From assembly GCA_973895155.1 (NCBI GenBank), contig OZ316894.1, positions 26,846,001 through 26,910,000 on the forward strand: a stretch of 64,000 nucleotides of DNA, given 5' to 3'. The notes under the pieces were generated by a model. It was not told the DNA's origin and searched no databases. It worked only from the letters and a program-made list of their open reading frames with translations. Each line of letters begins with the position of its first letter. Positions within the stretch are counted from its first letter, which is position 1. Positions 44,350 through 54,939 of this stretch are shown here, in pieces. Origin of the DNA: Marsupella aquatica (taxonomy: Eukaryota; Marchantiophyta). Made by a program: the position numbers and the translations under genes.

Positions 44350-44845
44350 AGTGACCCAAACCTCGACCCTTGGTTACCTCAATCCAAATTGTCCACTCAC
44401 AACCCTCCTCCACCTTGAACCCTGGATTAGGCGACCAAAAATACTAAAATCTCCACCCTCAACCTTCACCCTTCGTCACCTGAACCCGAACTGTCCACGC
44501 ACAACCCTCACAACCCAAATCATCATGGCATTCCATGTGGAGTGACTCCCGAATAATTCAGACTTTCCTCATAAAACATTTTGAATGGGTTGTCATGGCA
44601 ATCGGGTCTTGAGACAATTGAAGAGTCGTGAAGTGTGGATGTATTCTCTGAGTGATGCAGATAGTTGTGGCTTTTGAGAATCCTCAGGTTATCATAGTGC
44701 AGTCAGATCTCTTCGTTTACCTCAACTCTATTGGAGTAGCCGCACTACTGCTTTGAGGAAACTGTTTGGCATTCAATCCCCAGTCAAATTGCAGTTTGAA
44801 TTTGCAATAGCGCAGTCCGGCTCAGTTAGCTGGGCTCAGTTTAGG
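44350..44845 (+). repeat. Direct repeat A (right copy)
   Basis: It matches blocks of 27240-28490 in the same orientation. The two matching blocks are contiguous here ('..ttgtcatggcaatcgggtcttgagacaattg..'). It runs directly into a TTTAGGGTTTAGGG pair (44840-44853) and then gypsy protease sequence. Confidence 0.55.
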
Positions 44846-44853
44846 GTTTAGGG
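44840..44853 (+). repeat. Two telomere-type units at a junction
   Basis: TTTAGGGTTTAGGG lies exactly between the end of direct repeat A and the first readable codon of the gypsy polyprotein. A similar run of about four units lies at 51340-51367. Confidence 0.8.
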
Positions 44854-47502
44854 TTGAGGAAACATCTGTAAAATTGGGGCATCTCACATATCAACCTACA
44901 GCCCGAGCTATTCGATTAGCAAATGGTGCAAGAGTACTTCCCCTGGGCACGCTCACCAAAGTTCTCACCCACGTAGACGGTGTAGAGTTTTATCTAAACT
45001 TTTTGGTCATGAGGCCGGTCCGACCATCTTCTTACCCAGTCCTCTTGGGATGGCCGTGGCTGTATGGTGGCCGTGTAGTCACGGACTGGGGCAAGAAGGA
45101 GCTACGATTCGGGACACCCACGGTCCAAGTATCATGGGCGGTGGACGATTATCAGGGCGAGACTCCACAGGGACCCGAGGAGTATGATTTGGAAACCTCA
45201 GAGGAAGAAGAGCTCAACATGATTGAGCTCATTTCGTCCCTGTCCGAGGAGGATGTCTTTGGGATAGAGGCAACCCGGGAGTCGCATCTCCTGAATTACC
45301 CGAAGGTTGCTATAGATGAAGCCCCCCGGAGCCTCTCTAGCACCCTGGCAGATGAACAGCAGGAACGGGCCATCAATACGGAGGATACGGCTCCAGGTAA
45401 GCAGGGAGCCGCGCGCTGCTGCCTCCACCAATGCGGAATCTATTGACCAGGAGTCGGCCAAACAACTGCCCAAAGCCAAAATCCCAAGGCCAAAGCATAA
45501 AAAATGAGTCTCCTGGGATCCGTCCATCCCGCAATTAGAGGAAGCAACTCCAAATCCGAAACCGATTCTGGTTCCACCCATGTACGGAGGAGTTTGGTTA
45601 GCCGAGCTGGATGCGAGCCTGGACCCGAGCTTGCGGAACCAGGTGGAGGTCATAAGGAAGGAACACTACCGGAAGTACACCATTGGGATGGATAAGTCTT
45701 TCAATTTAGGCCATGCGCTGAAGGGGGAGGCGGAAAAATCTATCCAAGCACTGCTCAAGGAGTATGAAGATGTGTTCACATGGAGCCATCACGATTTGAC
45801 AGGAGTCTCCCCCGAGTTGGGAGAACACACGATCGATTTAAACTTGGGAGCTCACACCGTATGACAGCGCCAACGTTGTATGAACCCAAGGTACTCCATC
45901 TTGGTGAAGGAGGAGATTGATCGTCTCCTGGCCGCGGATATCATCTACCCAATAATGGCCAGTGATTGGGTTTCTCCCATCGTCATCATTCCAACTTAGA
46001 AGGGAGGTACGGACGGAAAGCCCAAAATCCGCATCTGCCAGGACTACCATAAACTAAATGACGCCACCCGGAAGGATCACTACCCGTTACCATTCACGGA
46101 TATGGTCCTGGATATGGTAGCCCGCAATGAAATATATACATTCCTTGACGGATATTCGGGCTACAATCAAATCTGGATCTGACTCGCGGATCATCTTAAA
46201 ACAACCTTCACCACGGAGTGGGGGACGTTTGCATTTTACAGGATGCCATTTGTGCTGTGTAACGCCCCGACCATGTTCCAGAGACTCATGATGAATATCT
46301 TCCATGACTTTCTACGAGAATTCCTGGAAATATTTATAGACGACTTTGCCATCTTTGGAACCATCGCCATGCACCCCGAACATTTACGCCGTACGCTCCA
46401 ACGATGCAGAGAAGTAAATTTAAAGTTGCATCCGGCGAAATGTTTTTTTGGAGTAAAGGAAGGAGTGTTATTCGGGCATCGTGTGTCTAAACGGGGTATC
46501 GAGGTAGACCAAGAGAAGGTTGCAGCGTGGATGGCTGTAGTGTTCCCCGTGGACCAAAAAGCCGTACGGTCATTCCTGGGCTGCGTAAGGTACTATCGCC
46601 AATTCATCAAAGATTTTGCTAAAATTGCGTTACCCCTAACGGAGATGATGAAGAAGGATGCAGTGATAGAAGAGACACCCCGGAGACGTCTGGCCTTTGA
46701 AGAACTCCGGCATCGACTCATCACGGCACCCATCATGGTAACCCCGGATTGGAATAAGGAGTTCCATGTGTACGTCGACGTTTCGGGGTTTTGCATTGGG
46801 TCCGTACTAAGCCAGCTGGACGAGGACGGTCGTGACCACCCCATCTATTTTGCTAGTTGTTAGCTATTTACGGCCGAGAGAAATTATTCCCCCACCGATC
46901 GAGAAGCTCTAGGCATTATCTACTCGTGTAAGAAGTTCTGGCACTACCTGCTTGGATATAAAGTCATCTTTCATATGGATCATGATAGTTTAAAGTACAT
47001 GGTGAACAAAGCAAATGTCACGGGGCGGATAGCCAGGTGGGTATTGCTCTTACAGGAGTTTAATTACGAGGTGCAGGTTCGGCCGGGTAAGGCACACCTC
47101 AATGCTGATTTATTTTCAAGACTAGACGGAGTACCCATAGATCAGCCTATTAGCAATACTTTTCCAGATGAGGAATTATTCCACGTGGGGGCAGGAACGC
47201 CCACATGGTACGGACCGCTTATTACCTTCCTCCTTACAGGCCGCATCCCCGATGACATCAATCAGGAGGCCGCCGCCATATTCTTACGTAAGGCCGGCCC
47301 GTATGTGATGATAAAAGGCCACTTACACAAAGAGGGGGTTAATGGGAAGCTAAGGCGCTGCCTTGAATACAAGGAAACGCTCATCGTTATGAGGGCCCTA
47401 CACAAAGAGGAAGCTGGAGGCCATTTTGCGGCCATCACTACTGCGCGTAAGATCTTGGATTTGGGGTATTGGTGGCCTATGTTACATCGGGATGTGCAAC
47501 GC
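44854..47502 (+). pseudogene. Ty3/gypsy pol: protease C-terminal half, RT, RNase H and N-terminal integrase
   Basis: The readable sequence starts inside protease (GHLTYQPTARAIRLANGAR ... VLLGWPWLYG). After a frameshift near 45400-45480 come RT peptides (HTIDLNLGAH, KIRICQDYHKLN, FLDGYSGYNQIWI, FRMP-like FYRMPFVLCNAPTMFQ, FIDDFAIF with the DD pair, PAKCFFG). Then RNase H (FHVYVDVSGFCIGSVLSQ, YFASC, YSPTDREALGIIYSCKKFW, HMDHDSLKYMV) and the start of integrase (HKEEAGGHF, YWWPMLHRDVQR). In-frame stops lie near 45862, 45999, 46181 and 46861. Gag and the protease active site are missing at the 5' side. At 47502 the frame is broken by an inserted element and resumes at 49772. Confidence 0.92.
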
Positions 47503-49771
47503 AGTCGCGAATACAACTTTCACCTACTTGTAATTGCTTCGGCGTTGCCTAACTCCAGCGTTGAGCCCCTCTTAGATTTTCTACCATCATGGCCATTAGG
47601 GATGCGACTAACAAAGAGGACGCTAGTAAGAGCAAGGACAAGACTTGAGAAAAGCGCGCTCCAATTTAACTCTATTGGGCCCATTGCCGATCACGGAAAA
47701 ATGAACTATTTTTCTGATCGATCACCATAGCGGCCCGAGAAGCCCCACATGAGCCCAATCATGGGGTCGCATATTTCTTGGCCAACGGACCTAGGGGCCA
47801 AAAGTTATGGCCGATTCAAGTTGCATGCTTGTAGTTTGGGCCCATTGCCGATCACGGAAAAATGAACTATTTTTCCGACGGATCACCATAGGGGCACGAG
47901 AAGCCCCACATGAGCCCAATCATGGGGCCGCATATTTCTTGGCCAACGGACCCAGGGGCCAAAAGTTATGGCCGACTCAAGCCACATACTTGTAGTTTGG
48001 GCTCGTTGCCGATCACGGAAAAATGAACTATTTTTCCGACAGATCACCATAGGGGCCCAAGAAGCCCCACATGATTCCAATCATGGGGCCGCATATTTCT
48101 TGGCCAACGGACCCAGGGGCCAAAAGTTATGGCCGACTCAAGCCGCATACTTGTAGTTTGGGCCCGTTGTCGATCATGGAAAAATGAACTATTTTTCCGA
48201 CAGATCACCATAGGGGCCCAAGAAGCCCCACATGAGCCCAATCATGGGACCGCGTATTTCTTGGCCAACAGACCCAGGGGCCAAAAGTTGTGGCCAACTC
48301 AAGCCACATACTTGTAGCTTGGGCCCGTTGCCGATCACGGAAAAATGAACTATTTTTCCGATGGATCACCATAGGGGCCCAAGAAGCCCCACATGAGCCC
48401 AATCATGAGGCCGCATATTCTTGGCCAACGGACCCAGGGGCCAAGAGTTATGGCTGACTCAAGCCGCATACTTGTAGTTTGGGCCCGTTGCCGATCACGG
48501 AAAATGAACTATTTTTCCGACTGATCACCATAGGGGCCCAAGAATCCCCACATGAGCCCGATCATGGGGCCGCATATTTTTTGGCCAACAGACCCAGGGG
48601 CCAAAAGTTATGGCCGATTTAGACTCGATTAGAGTCGCCGCGCATCGATGGACCAAGAGGGGGTTGCCTGGACCAGGGGGTTGCCTGGACCAGAGCGGGG
48701 TTAGGGCCGTAACTTTTAGCCCCCTATGCCACAATTTGTGCTCGAGGCCAAGTTACGGAAGGTTTTCAATTATCTTCGTTTTGAGCTAAGTGGCGGGACC
48801 CACGGACCCTCGGGTAGGCGGCCAAAGATAGGGGACCAAAGCTGGTCCGGGGGTGGCAGGTCCCCAGAAGCATATATGAGGGGAGTGGTCCTCTCAAGTT
48901 TGAGCTCGAGCTGATCGCGATCGACGAAGATACGTTGTTTCGAGTTTTGAAGCGAAAACAAACATAACTCGATGACCGGATCTCCGTTGGGGGAGTTCTT
49001 GGGCTCGTTGGAAATCTAATGAGTAAAGCTACCTCATGGTGCTCTCTGATTGTGCATTGGATGGTTTTGGTTTTGAGACTTGCAATGGGGGGAGTCCCTC
49101 TTGCCGATCCAAAGTCGAACAATGACCAAACCGCATTTGGTTCCTACGAGGACCTGATGTTGGAGAGGTAGAACCAAGTAGACTCTGGGGGCTGCCGTTG
49201 AGATCTGGTCCCGATGCATGGTGAGAGGATGAGCGAAACCCGGTTTCGCCGAGAGGTGGCTAAGATCTAGAAACTGAATGGTCCCGCGCGTGTTACTACT
49301 AGTTTGTGACAAATTGAGATTGCGCCATGGGCATGTCCTGGAGGTAGGGCGGTCAGCCATTGACCGGTAGAAAGTGGGGAAGCTTGGGCAACATCCGATA
49401 AATAGACTGTTCTGGACGAACAGTGATGCCGACCTTAGTTTCAGCTTATGGCAAGGCCATGTGGGCCTGGGAGGCTCTATCCGCTGACCTACTTACTAAC
49501 GACTATTGAGCTTGATGCAAGACAATGGTCTTGGGAGTTCCAAGATCAAGACGGGTTCTTACCGGTTGGTTGGTTGCTTGTGCAGATATTAAAAACCGTT
49601 GAGTGACGGTTGTGCTGACGAGGGCAAGTGCGGCTTTGTATGGGAGGGTCGCTAACGACAAGGAGTATAGTCGGAGAGAACTTGCCCCAACATTTTGTGT
49701 TGGTGCAAGGTTCGACTTGTTTCAAGGCTGAGAGATGAGTTTGGACGGGCACGGGTGGGAGGGCCACCACT
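47503..49771. mobile_element. 2.27-kb insertion of unknown class within gypsy integrase
   Basis: AACGC occurs at 47498-47502 and again at 49772-49776. Removing the interval with one copy restores the reading DVQR then FIKGCNLCQ, the expected integrase zinc-finger sequence. This is therefore an insertion with a 5-bp target duplication. It starts AGTCGCGAATAC and ends GGGCCACCACT. Only three bases (AGT..ACT) are inverted at the ends, with no TG..CA LTR termini and no long terminal direct repeat. The first half holds six 161-bp repeats. The second half (48626-49771) has no recognisable coding sequence. It is probably non-autonomous. Confidence 0.82.
47673..48625. repeat. Six tandem 161-bp repeats
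   Basis: 'gatca(c/t)gg' begins at 47689, 47850, 48011, 48172, 48333 and 48493 (spacing 161 x4, then 160). Each unit contains two short hairpins: GGAAAAAT-GAACT-ATTTTTCC, and GGGGC-n7-GCCCC. The open frames of about 62 to 65 codons that repeat here come from the periodicity and are not genes. Confidence 0.93.
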
Positions 49772-50820
49772 AACGCTTTATTAAAGGGTGCAATTTATGT
49801 CAACGGGCTGGCACCCCGAGAAAAGCCCACAATCACCCACTCACCTCCGTACTTCCACTCGCACCATTTGAGAAGTGGGGCATTGATTATATCGGGCCCT
49901 TCACTCCGGTTACTCGCAAACGCAGGTGCAGGTATATCCTACTAGCCATAGACTACTCCACCAAATGGGTGGAAGCGCGGGCAACAGTGAAGGATGATGC
50001 CGCTACCATCGCCAAATTCTTGTATGAGCAGATCTTCACTCGCTTCGGACCCCCCTTGGAGTTAGTCAATGATCGGGGAACGCATTTCATCAATGAAATT
50101 GTAGAGCGCCTTACAAAACGGTACCTGGTCAAGCACCGCAAGACCACCCGTACCATCCGAAGGCCAACGGACTAATAGAGAGGGCGAATGGCATCATTGG
50201 AAAGATCCTCAACAAAACGGTTGTTGCGCACAAAACAGATTGGGATGACAAATTATACGCAATTGTGTACTCATACAACTTGGCCTACAAGACTACTACC
50301 AGTCATAGTTCGTACTTTCTCGTGTTCGGGCAACACTCATTAGTGCCGGTCGAGTTTGAAATTCACACACCACGGGCAAGTATTCGGGATCGCTTACCCG
50401 AGCCCGAAAGTTCTTCGGACAGAGGTTACCAGATTGAAGCATTAGAGAAAGCCCGGACACTAGCTACCTGACATGCATTGAAGCAATAGGCAGTTTCCAA
50501 GAAGCAGCACGACAAAGGACTATGGAAGGTCAACGTCGTAACAGGCGACCTTGTCCTTTTGTACGATAGCAGGTACATGCGATTTCCCTGAAAGCTGCAT
50601 ACTTGCTGGTTGGGACCTTTCCTTTTCAGCCAAATTTACCCGAACGGCTCCATTGAGCTCTCAACGTACGTCGGCGATTTACTTCCCACACGAGTTAGTT
50701 ACGATCGTGTGAAGAAGTACCATCATCGAGATGATACCACCGATGATGATATTCGCGAGGACGCTTCACAATTAAGTAGGGAGCTATGTGACGCCGCCAA
50801 TACGGCGGTTAATGAGTGAT
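49772..50820 (+). pseudogene. Ty3/gypsy integrase core and C-terminal domain (continues 47502)
   Basis: It resumes with FIKGCNLCQRAGTPRKA, then GIDYIGPFTPV (first catalytic Asp), KWVEARATVKDDAA, LVNDRGTHFINE (second Asp, retained), a one-base frameshift near 50147, HPKANGLIERANGIIG (Glu retained), and a GPY/F-type C-terminal segment TCWLGPFLFSQIYPNGSIEL..VGDLLPTRVSYDRVKKYHH. Stops occur near 50469, 50488 and 50590. It ends in EDASQLSRELCDAAN, homologous to the end of the left integrase fragment (QLSGELRD). Confidence 0.9.
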
Positions 50821-51410
50821 CCGGCCTAATCCGTGCTTAGCACGCACTCTATGGACATAGTAGTCCATAATAATTAGCATAATGACACTAAAGTAGGTAG
50901 TAATCACGACTAGGACATCATTAGTCAATAAGGAGCATTTACGCTCAGGCTGGCGGTGGAGCGTCATTCATACCCTTGGGTTTCAGGCGTGTAGGGATGT
51001 CCCCTTGGGTCCGTATAAAGACTCAAAGGGGGAGCTCGCTGACACGCTCTGGCACGGACCTGCGGAGTGGCCGGTACACTGCAAGCATGAAAGGATCGGC
51101 CTATCAAAAGGAGGAAGGGGCCGTTCGGCCGAAAGCTCTCAGGGTAAAAAGGCGGGCCATTCTCTTGTGAAGCACCAGCACTTCACCCGTCGCGCCAACT
51201 CCGATCCCAGCTTGCTCATCTATTCCTTAGTCATCCACCTTTCCCTATATGTCTGTTACTATTATGTCCAGTTTTGCCCTTCGGTTTTGGCTTCAATTTT
51301 TATCCATTGGAAATCATTTAGCGAAGTCACTGGCTGAGGTTTAGGGTTTAGGGTTTAGGGTTTAGGATTTGGCGCTCTCACTATAACGGAGATTTCAGCC
51401 TCCCATTCTA
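50821..51410 (+). other. Interval between pol and the downstream retroelement ORF
   Basis: No supported gene. It contains (TTTAGGG)x3 plus a degenerate fourth unit at 51340-51367, in the same orientation as the pair at 44840. Short frames around 50976-51337 show no recognisable domain. Confidence 0.5.
51340..51367 (+). repeat. Short telomere-type TTTAGGG run
   Basis: Three perfect TTTAGGG units and one TTTAGGA lie inside the gypsy element, between integrase and the accessory ORF. Confidence 0.9.
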
Positions 51411-53815
51411 GAGCAAGCTTTGTTGTCCCGATGAGATCTCCGAATACTTCTTCGACGGCCTAAAGTATGTCGGTTTCCAGGAAGCACTCCTTCGGCTTTC
51501 GGATAAGGTCTTCACACTCCCGGGCATGATCGACTTACAACGACACCACTTTGATCACATCCTCGCCAAAGTCCAGGCTTTCATAGACTATCAGTTTGGT
51601 ACCGCAACTACGGGGGAGACATCTATCCTGAACCCACTCGGCTTCCCCGCAGACTTCCTGAATCTTATAGCGCCTCCTCCAGCTACAACCGGCGCCAACT
51701 CATCGGTGCCCTGCCAACACCACCTCGGCCTCAGCCAAGCAGATCTCCACCACCGGTCGCACCACCCCTCCGGGTGCGATCCATGATAAACGCGGTGAAC
51801 ATCAGTTCCGAAGACGAGGAGGCTCACCCTCCCCTGAACCGGCGACCACGAGGTGCAAATCAGCATGCGTCGGGCAACCCAGCACCACTCCCGCAAGCCC
51901 GGGGGGATAACACGATGACTGTAGCGGCCCCAGCACCAACACTTACGGTGGTAGCGTTGCCGCCGCCCGATAGAGAGGATGGGGAAATGTCCCCCTCTTC
52001 AAGGCACCCCGGGAACCAGTCCCGGGGTAGGAAGAGAAAGGAACCCGCAACTGTATCCGGGCTGCCTTTGGCCACAGTTGCGGTGGCCAAGCTGACCATG
52101 CATCGCATGGGGGAGAATGTCCACAAGAACATCCTCCACCCCAAGCATGCATGCTACCTAAAGACCCAAGGGTTTGAGCACCTCGCCTCTCTCCCTTGGA
52201 ATGGAAGCAGGTACTACGGGCAGGACATGACGGACTTCATCCAGAACTTTGACGAGGCCCGCCAACAAACCCGAGCGCACGGGAGAGTGATGTCTCTCAA
52301 TGAGGCATGTCTTAAGATGATCTTCGGCCTACCCGAAGGAATAAATTGGGTGGAATCATGGGCTCCCGGGGGCAAAGGAGCCAAGTATCAGTCCTCTAGC
52401 TTCCCGGCCGAGGGAGCAATGGACAACGGATTCTTGATGAGGACATGCCTCATCCCGAAGGTAGCAGAACGGCTGGAGTTCCAGCGGTACGCCCTCCACA
52501 TGATGGAACCAAGGGGAAAAATATCCGCCGCCTAGGTCATCCAGGTCGAGAACTACCGGCCTAGGAAGTGGGCATCCTTCTTCACCAAGAAGTTCCACGA
52601 GGAGATGGAGCAGAGAAGGAAAACTTTGTACCTCAGCGGGAAGGCATACTTTGCTAGCCATATCAAAATCATCATCGAGTGGTATGCCCGTTTTGACCGC
52701 CGAAGCCTCCCTCGTATCAACAAACCCAAGCTGACCCCATCGCGGTGGGTACTCCCGGCCCAGGAGAGGCAACCTCAGCCCAAGGCCCAAACTCTGGCGG
52801 CCGTGAGACCTACCCTGGCCCCGCAACCAGCCGTTGCCGCCCCTCTGAATGTACCGGACAATGTGGTTCGTGACCCTAGACGCGATCAACCAGGTCAGCG
52901 CGATTGAAGCCGGGCTGGTAGAGGCCGGACCCGAGCCCGAGACTACAGTGGCGGAGGACGGCCCGCTACCTTCCACGACTGACCAGGAGAGCCGCCCAGC
53001 CCCTCTCCCGCCATACTTCAAGGGCTGGACGTCACCACTCCAACTCCCGCGCGAGTTGAGGTCTGTCCTTGCCCAAACCCGGAGGGGCATAGTCTGGAAA
53101 GCCCGAAACTCTTTGCACCGGGCATGTTTTTGAATGGGTTGTTGGGGGACTTCTCTCAACAAATTGCACGGGATATCGGGGAGTACATTGCAAGGAAGGT
53201 GGCCTACTTTTTCAACCAGGAATTGGTTGCAGCCTGCAAACAGGGCATGCACAGGCTGAGACTGCGCAGAGAATAGAGCGATATCGGGTTGATTCTGCCT
53301 ACCTGAAAGACAAAGTGGTAACCCTGGAGACCGAGCTACAATATATTGTTGCGACCTCAGGTAACGGCCACTGAGGATCAGGTGGCGAAGCTAGGGCCCG
53401 GACATCCTTGGCAGACCAGGCCGAAGCTGGGAAGGACGCCGAGATTGTACGGCTCCAAACCCAGATTGACGGTTTGAAGGGACAAGCCGTCATCTGGCAA
53501 AAGGATGTAGAGGAGGCCGACGCTCGGGCCCAGCGAGACACAGCCGAGATAGACGCCCTGAAGGCGGAAGTGGCACGGCTTCAAGGGGAAGCCACAAAGC
53601 AGGCCCAGTTGGTGGATAAGCTGACAAGCGACGCCCAGCAACTGGAGGAGGCATGCCAGGAAGCCGCGGAGGAGATGGACGCGGCAAAGCGAGAGAACAA
53701 ATCTCTACTGGACCAGGTCCAGCTCCTCAAAAAGGATGTCGATCCGCTCAAAAGACAGCGGGATGGCCGCTCTAAGTCCAACTCTGGCGGATCTAGCAAG
53801 TGTGCCAGACATTAG
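51411..53815 (+). pseudogene. Retroelement accessory ORF (PMD-like region plus coiled coil), degenerate copy
   Basis: The open part starts after a TAG at 51408 with EISEYFFDGLKYVGFQEALL. The frame shifts near 51700. The next frame (with the ATG at 51774) continues through a Pro-rich linker to HACYLKTQGFEHLASLPWNG, DFIQNFDEARQQ, RVMSLNEACLKMIFGLPEG and DNGFLMRTCLIPK. These align in order with residues about 205-330 of the 1084-4449 protein (YQGFMAGPGLEAFVRLPW, LTPKVIAEVFGLPIG, KNGFFRNTC). An in-frame TAG at 52533 interrupts it, and the same frame resumes with NYRPRKWASFFTKKFHEEME. After more frame changes the last 135 codons (53408-53815) are a coiled coil (QIDGLKGQAVIWQKDVEEA and similar). 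It lies between gypsy integrase and the LTR-like end, so it belongs to that element. Confidence 0.75.
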
Positions 53816-54239
53816 CGGCGGGATAGGTGTAGGATAGAGTTAGGAATAGGATAGTCAGGCAATAAGGATAAGCGCCAAAACTAGTTAGCGGCGTTGTCCT
53901 ATCCAACCAACCTTTGTAGTTAGGATCTTAGAATAAGATACGTCATTTTACGGCCTGACAGTTAGCAGAGTTTAGAATTTGGGATAGCTTAGATTCGAGC
54001 ACGTGGTCGGTCCGGACCCCAACTCTTAGTATTTAGTGCACCCCTCGGTAGAGGCAGGGGGATTTTAGTTTCAGAACCAGGTCTCCGCAAGGTGTGCGGG
54101 GAGTCTCGACCTTTGTGAGTAAAAGGATGCGAAGGAGGGAGGGTACGACTAAGCTCGCTGGGTGAGTACGGAGCCGGGCTCCGTTGTAGTGTATGCCGCT
54201 CTGCCGTTGGGCCTGTTTACTCAAGAGATGTCGAGTCAA
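53816..54239 (+). mobile_element. 3' untranslated and LTR-like end of the gypsy element, before the gap
   Basis: No gene. It follows the accessory ORF as the LTR follows 4449. Direct similarity to 4451-5370 is weak here and becomes recognisable only after the gap. The boundary between internal sequence and LTR is not decided. Confidence 0.45.
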
Positions 54240-54339
54240 NNNNNNNNNNNNNNNNNNNNNNNNNNNNNNNNNNNNNNNNNNNNNNNNNNNNNNNNNNNNN
54301 NNNNNNNNNNNNNNNNNNNNNNNNNNNNNNNNNNNNNNN
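54240..54339. other. Assembly gap (100 N)
   Basis: Exactly 100 N, the usual placeholder for a gap of unknown length. Any frame or repeat crossing it is unreliable. Confidence 0.99.
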
Positions 54340-54518
54340 GGGGCTTGTTCTTAGTCAAGACTCTAGTGTAAAATCAGTATTAGTAGCATAGGAAGCTCTC
54401 GGCTAAATCTAGACCGCGGATTATCAGTAAACCACAAGTTCCCATGGATTTTTGTGCAATTGTTTGAATTGAGTTGGCCTTGTTGCCTAGTTTGCAGATT
54501 CTTGCCAATCATGGCGTT
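54340..54518 (+). mobile_element. LTR remnant interrupted by CACTA element C
   Basis: The words 'ggaagctctcggcta', 'tgaattgagttggcct' and 'ctagtttgcagattcttg' appear in the same order as in the LTR at 4797-4900 ('gagaagctctcggtta', 'tgaatagagttggcct', 'cttagttcgcagaacttg'). The LTR sequence stops at 54518, where a CACTA terminus begins. The candidate left 3-bp target copy is GTT (54516-54518). Confidence 0.6.
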
Positions 54519-54939
54519 CACTAGAAGAAAACATGGCCCTTTATGACCAATCACCCAATGACAGAGATGAATAAATGACCAAAAGTTTTAATGACACAAA
54601 AAGAATGACGGGGGAATGACTGTCCACAATGACCAATAGACTGAAATGACAAAATGTTAATTTTTTCGTCATTTTGTATAATGTCTATAATGACTGATGC
54701 GACCAAAATGACCCAATTTCCCTAAATGGTCAATTTAGACACATGTCTTAAATGACACAATTAATAACAACAATGATAAATCAGTGTTTAGCAACATTAT
54801 AGTCACTCTGGACAATGACTGAAATGACCAAAAATCTATTTGCATCATTTTGGACAACGGTGATAAATGACAAAAAATGTATTATCGTCATTTTAACCAA
54901 CGGTGTTAAATGACAAAATTTAGGGTCAATCTGAAAATG

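Noticed and set aside
47807-48402. Series of 62- to 65-codon frames on both strands
   Set aside because: They are periodic open frames generated by the 161-bp repeats, not genes.
52356-53252. 298-codon minus-strand frame
   Set aside because: It is antisense to the degenerate PMD-like/coiled-coil ORF, whose plus-strand protein aligns with the intact copy at 1084-4449. The minus-strand frame is a shadow in GC-rich DNA.
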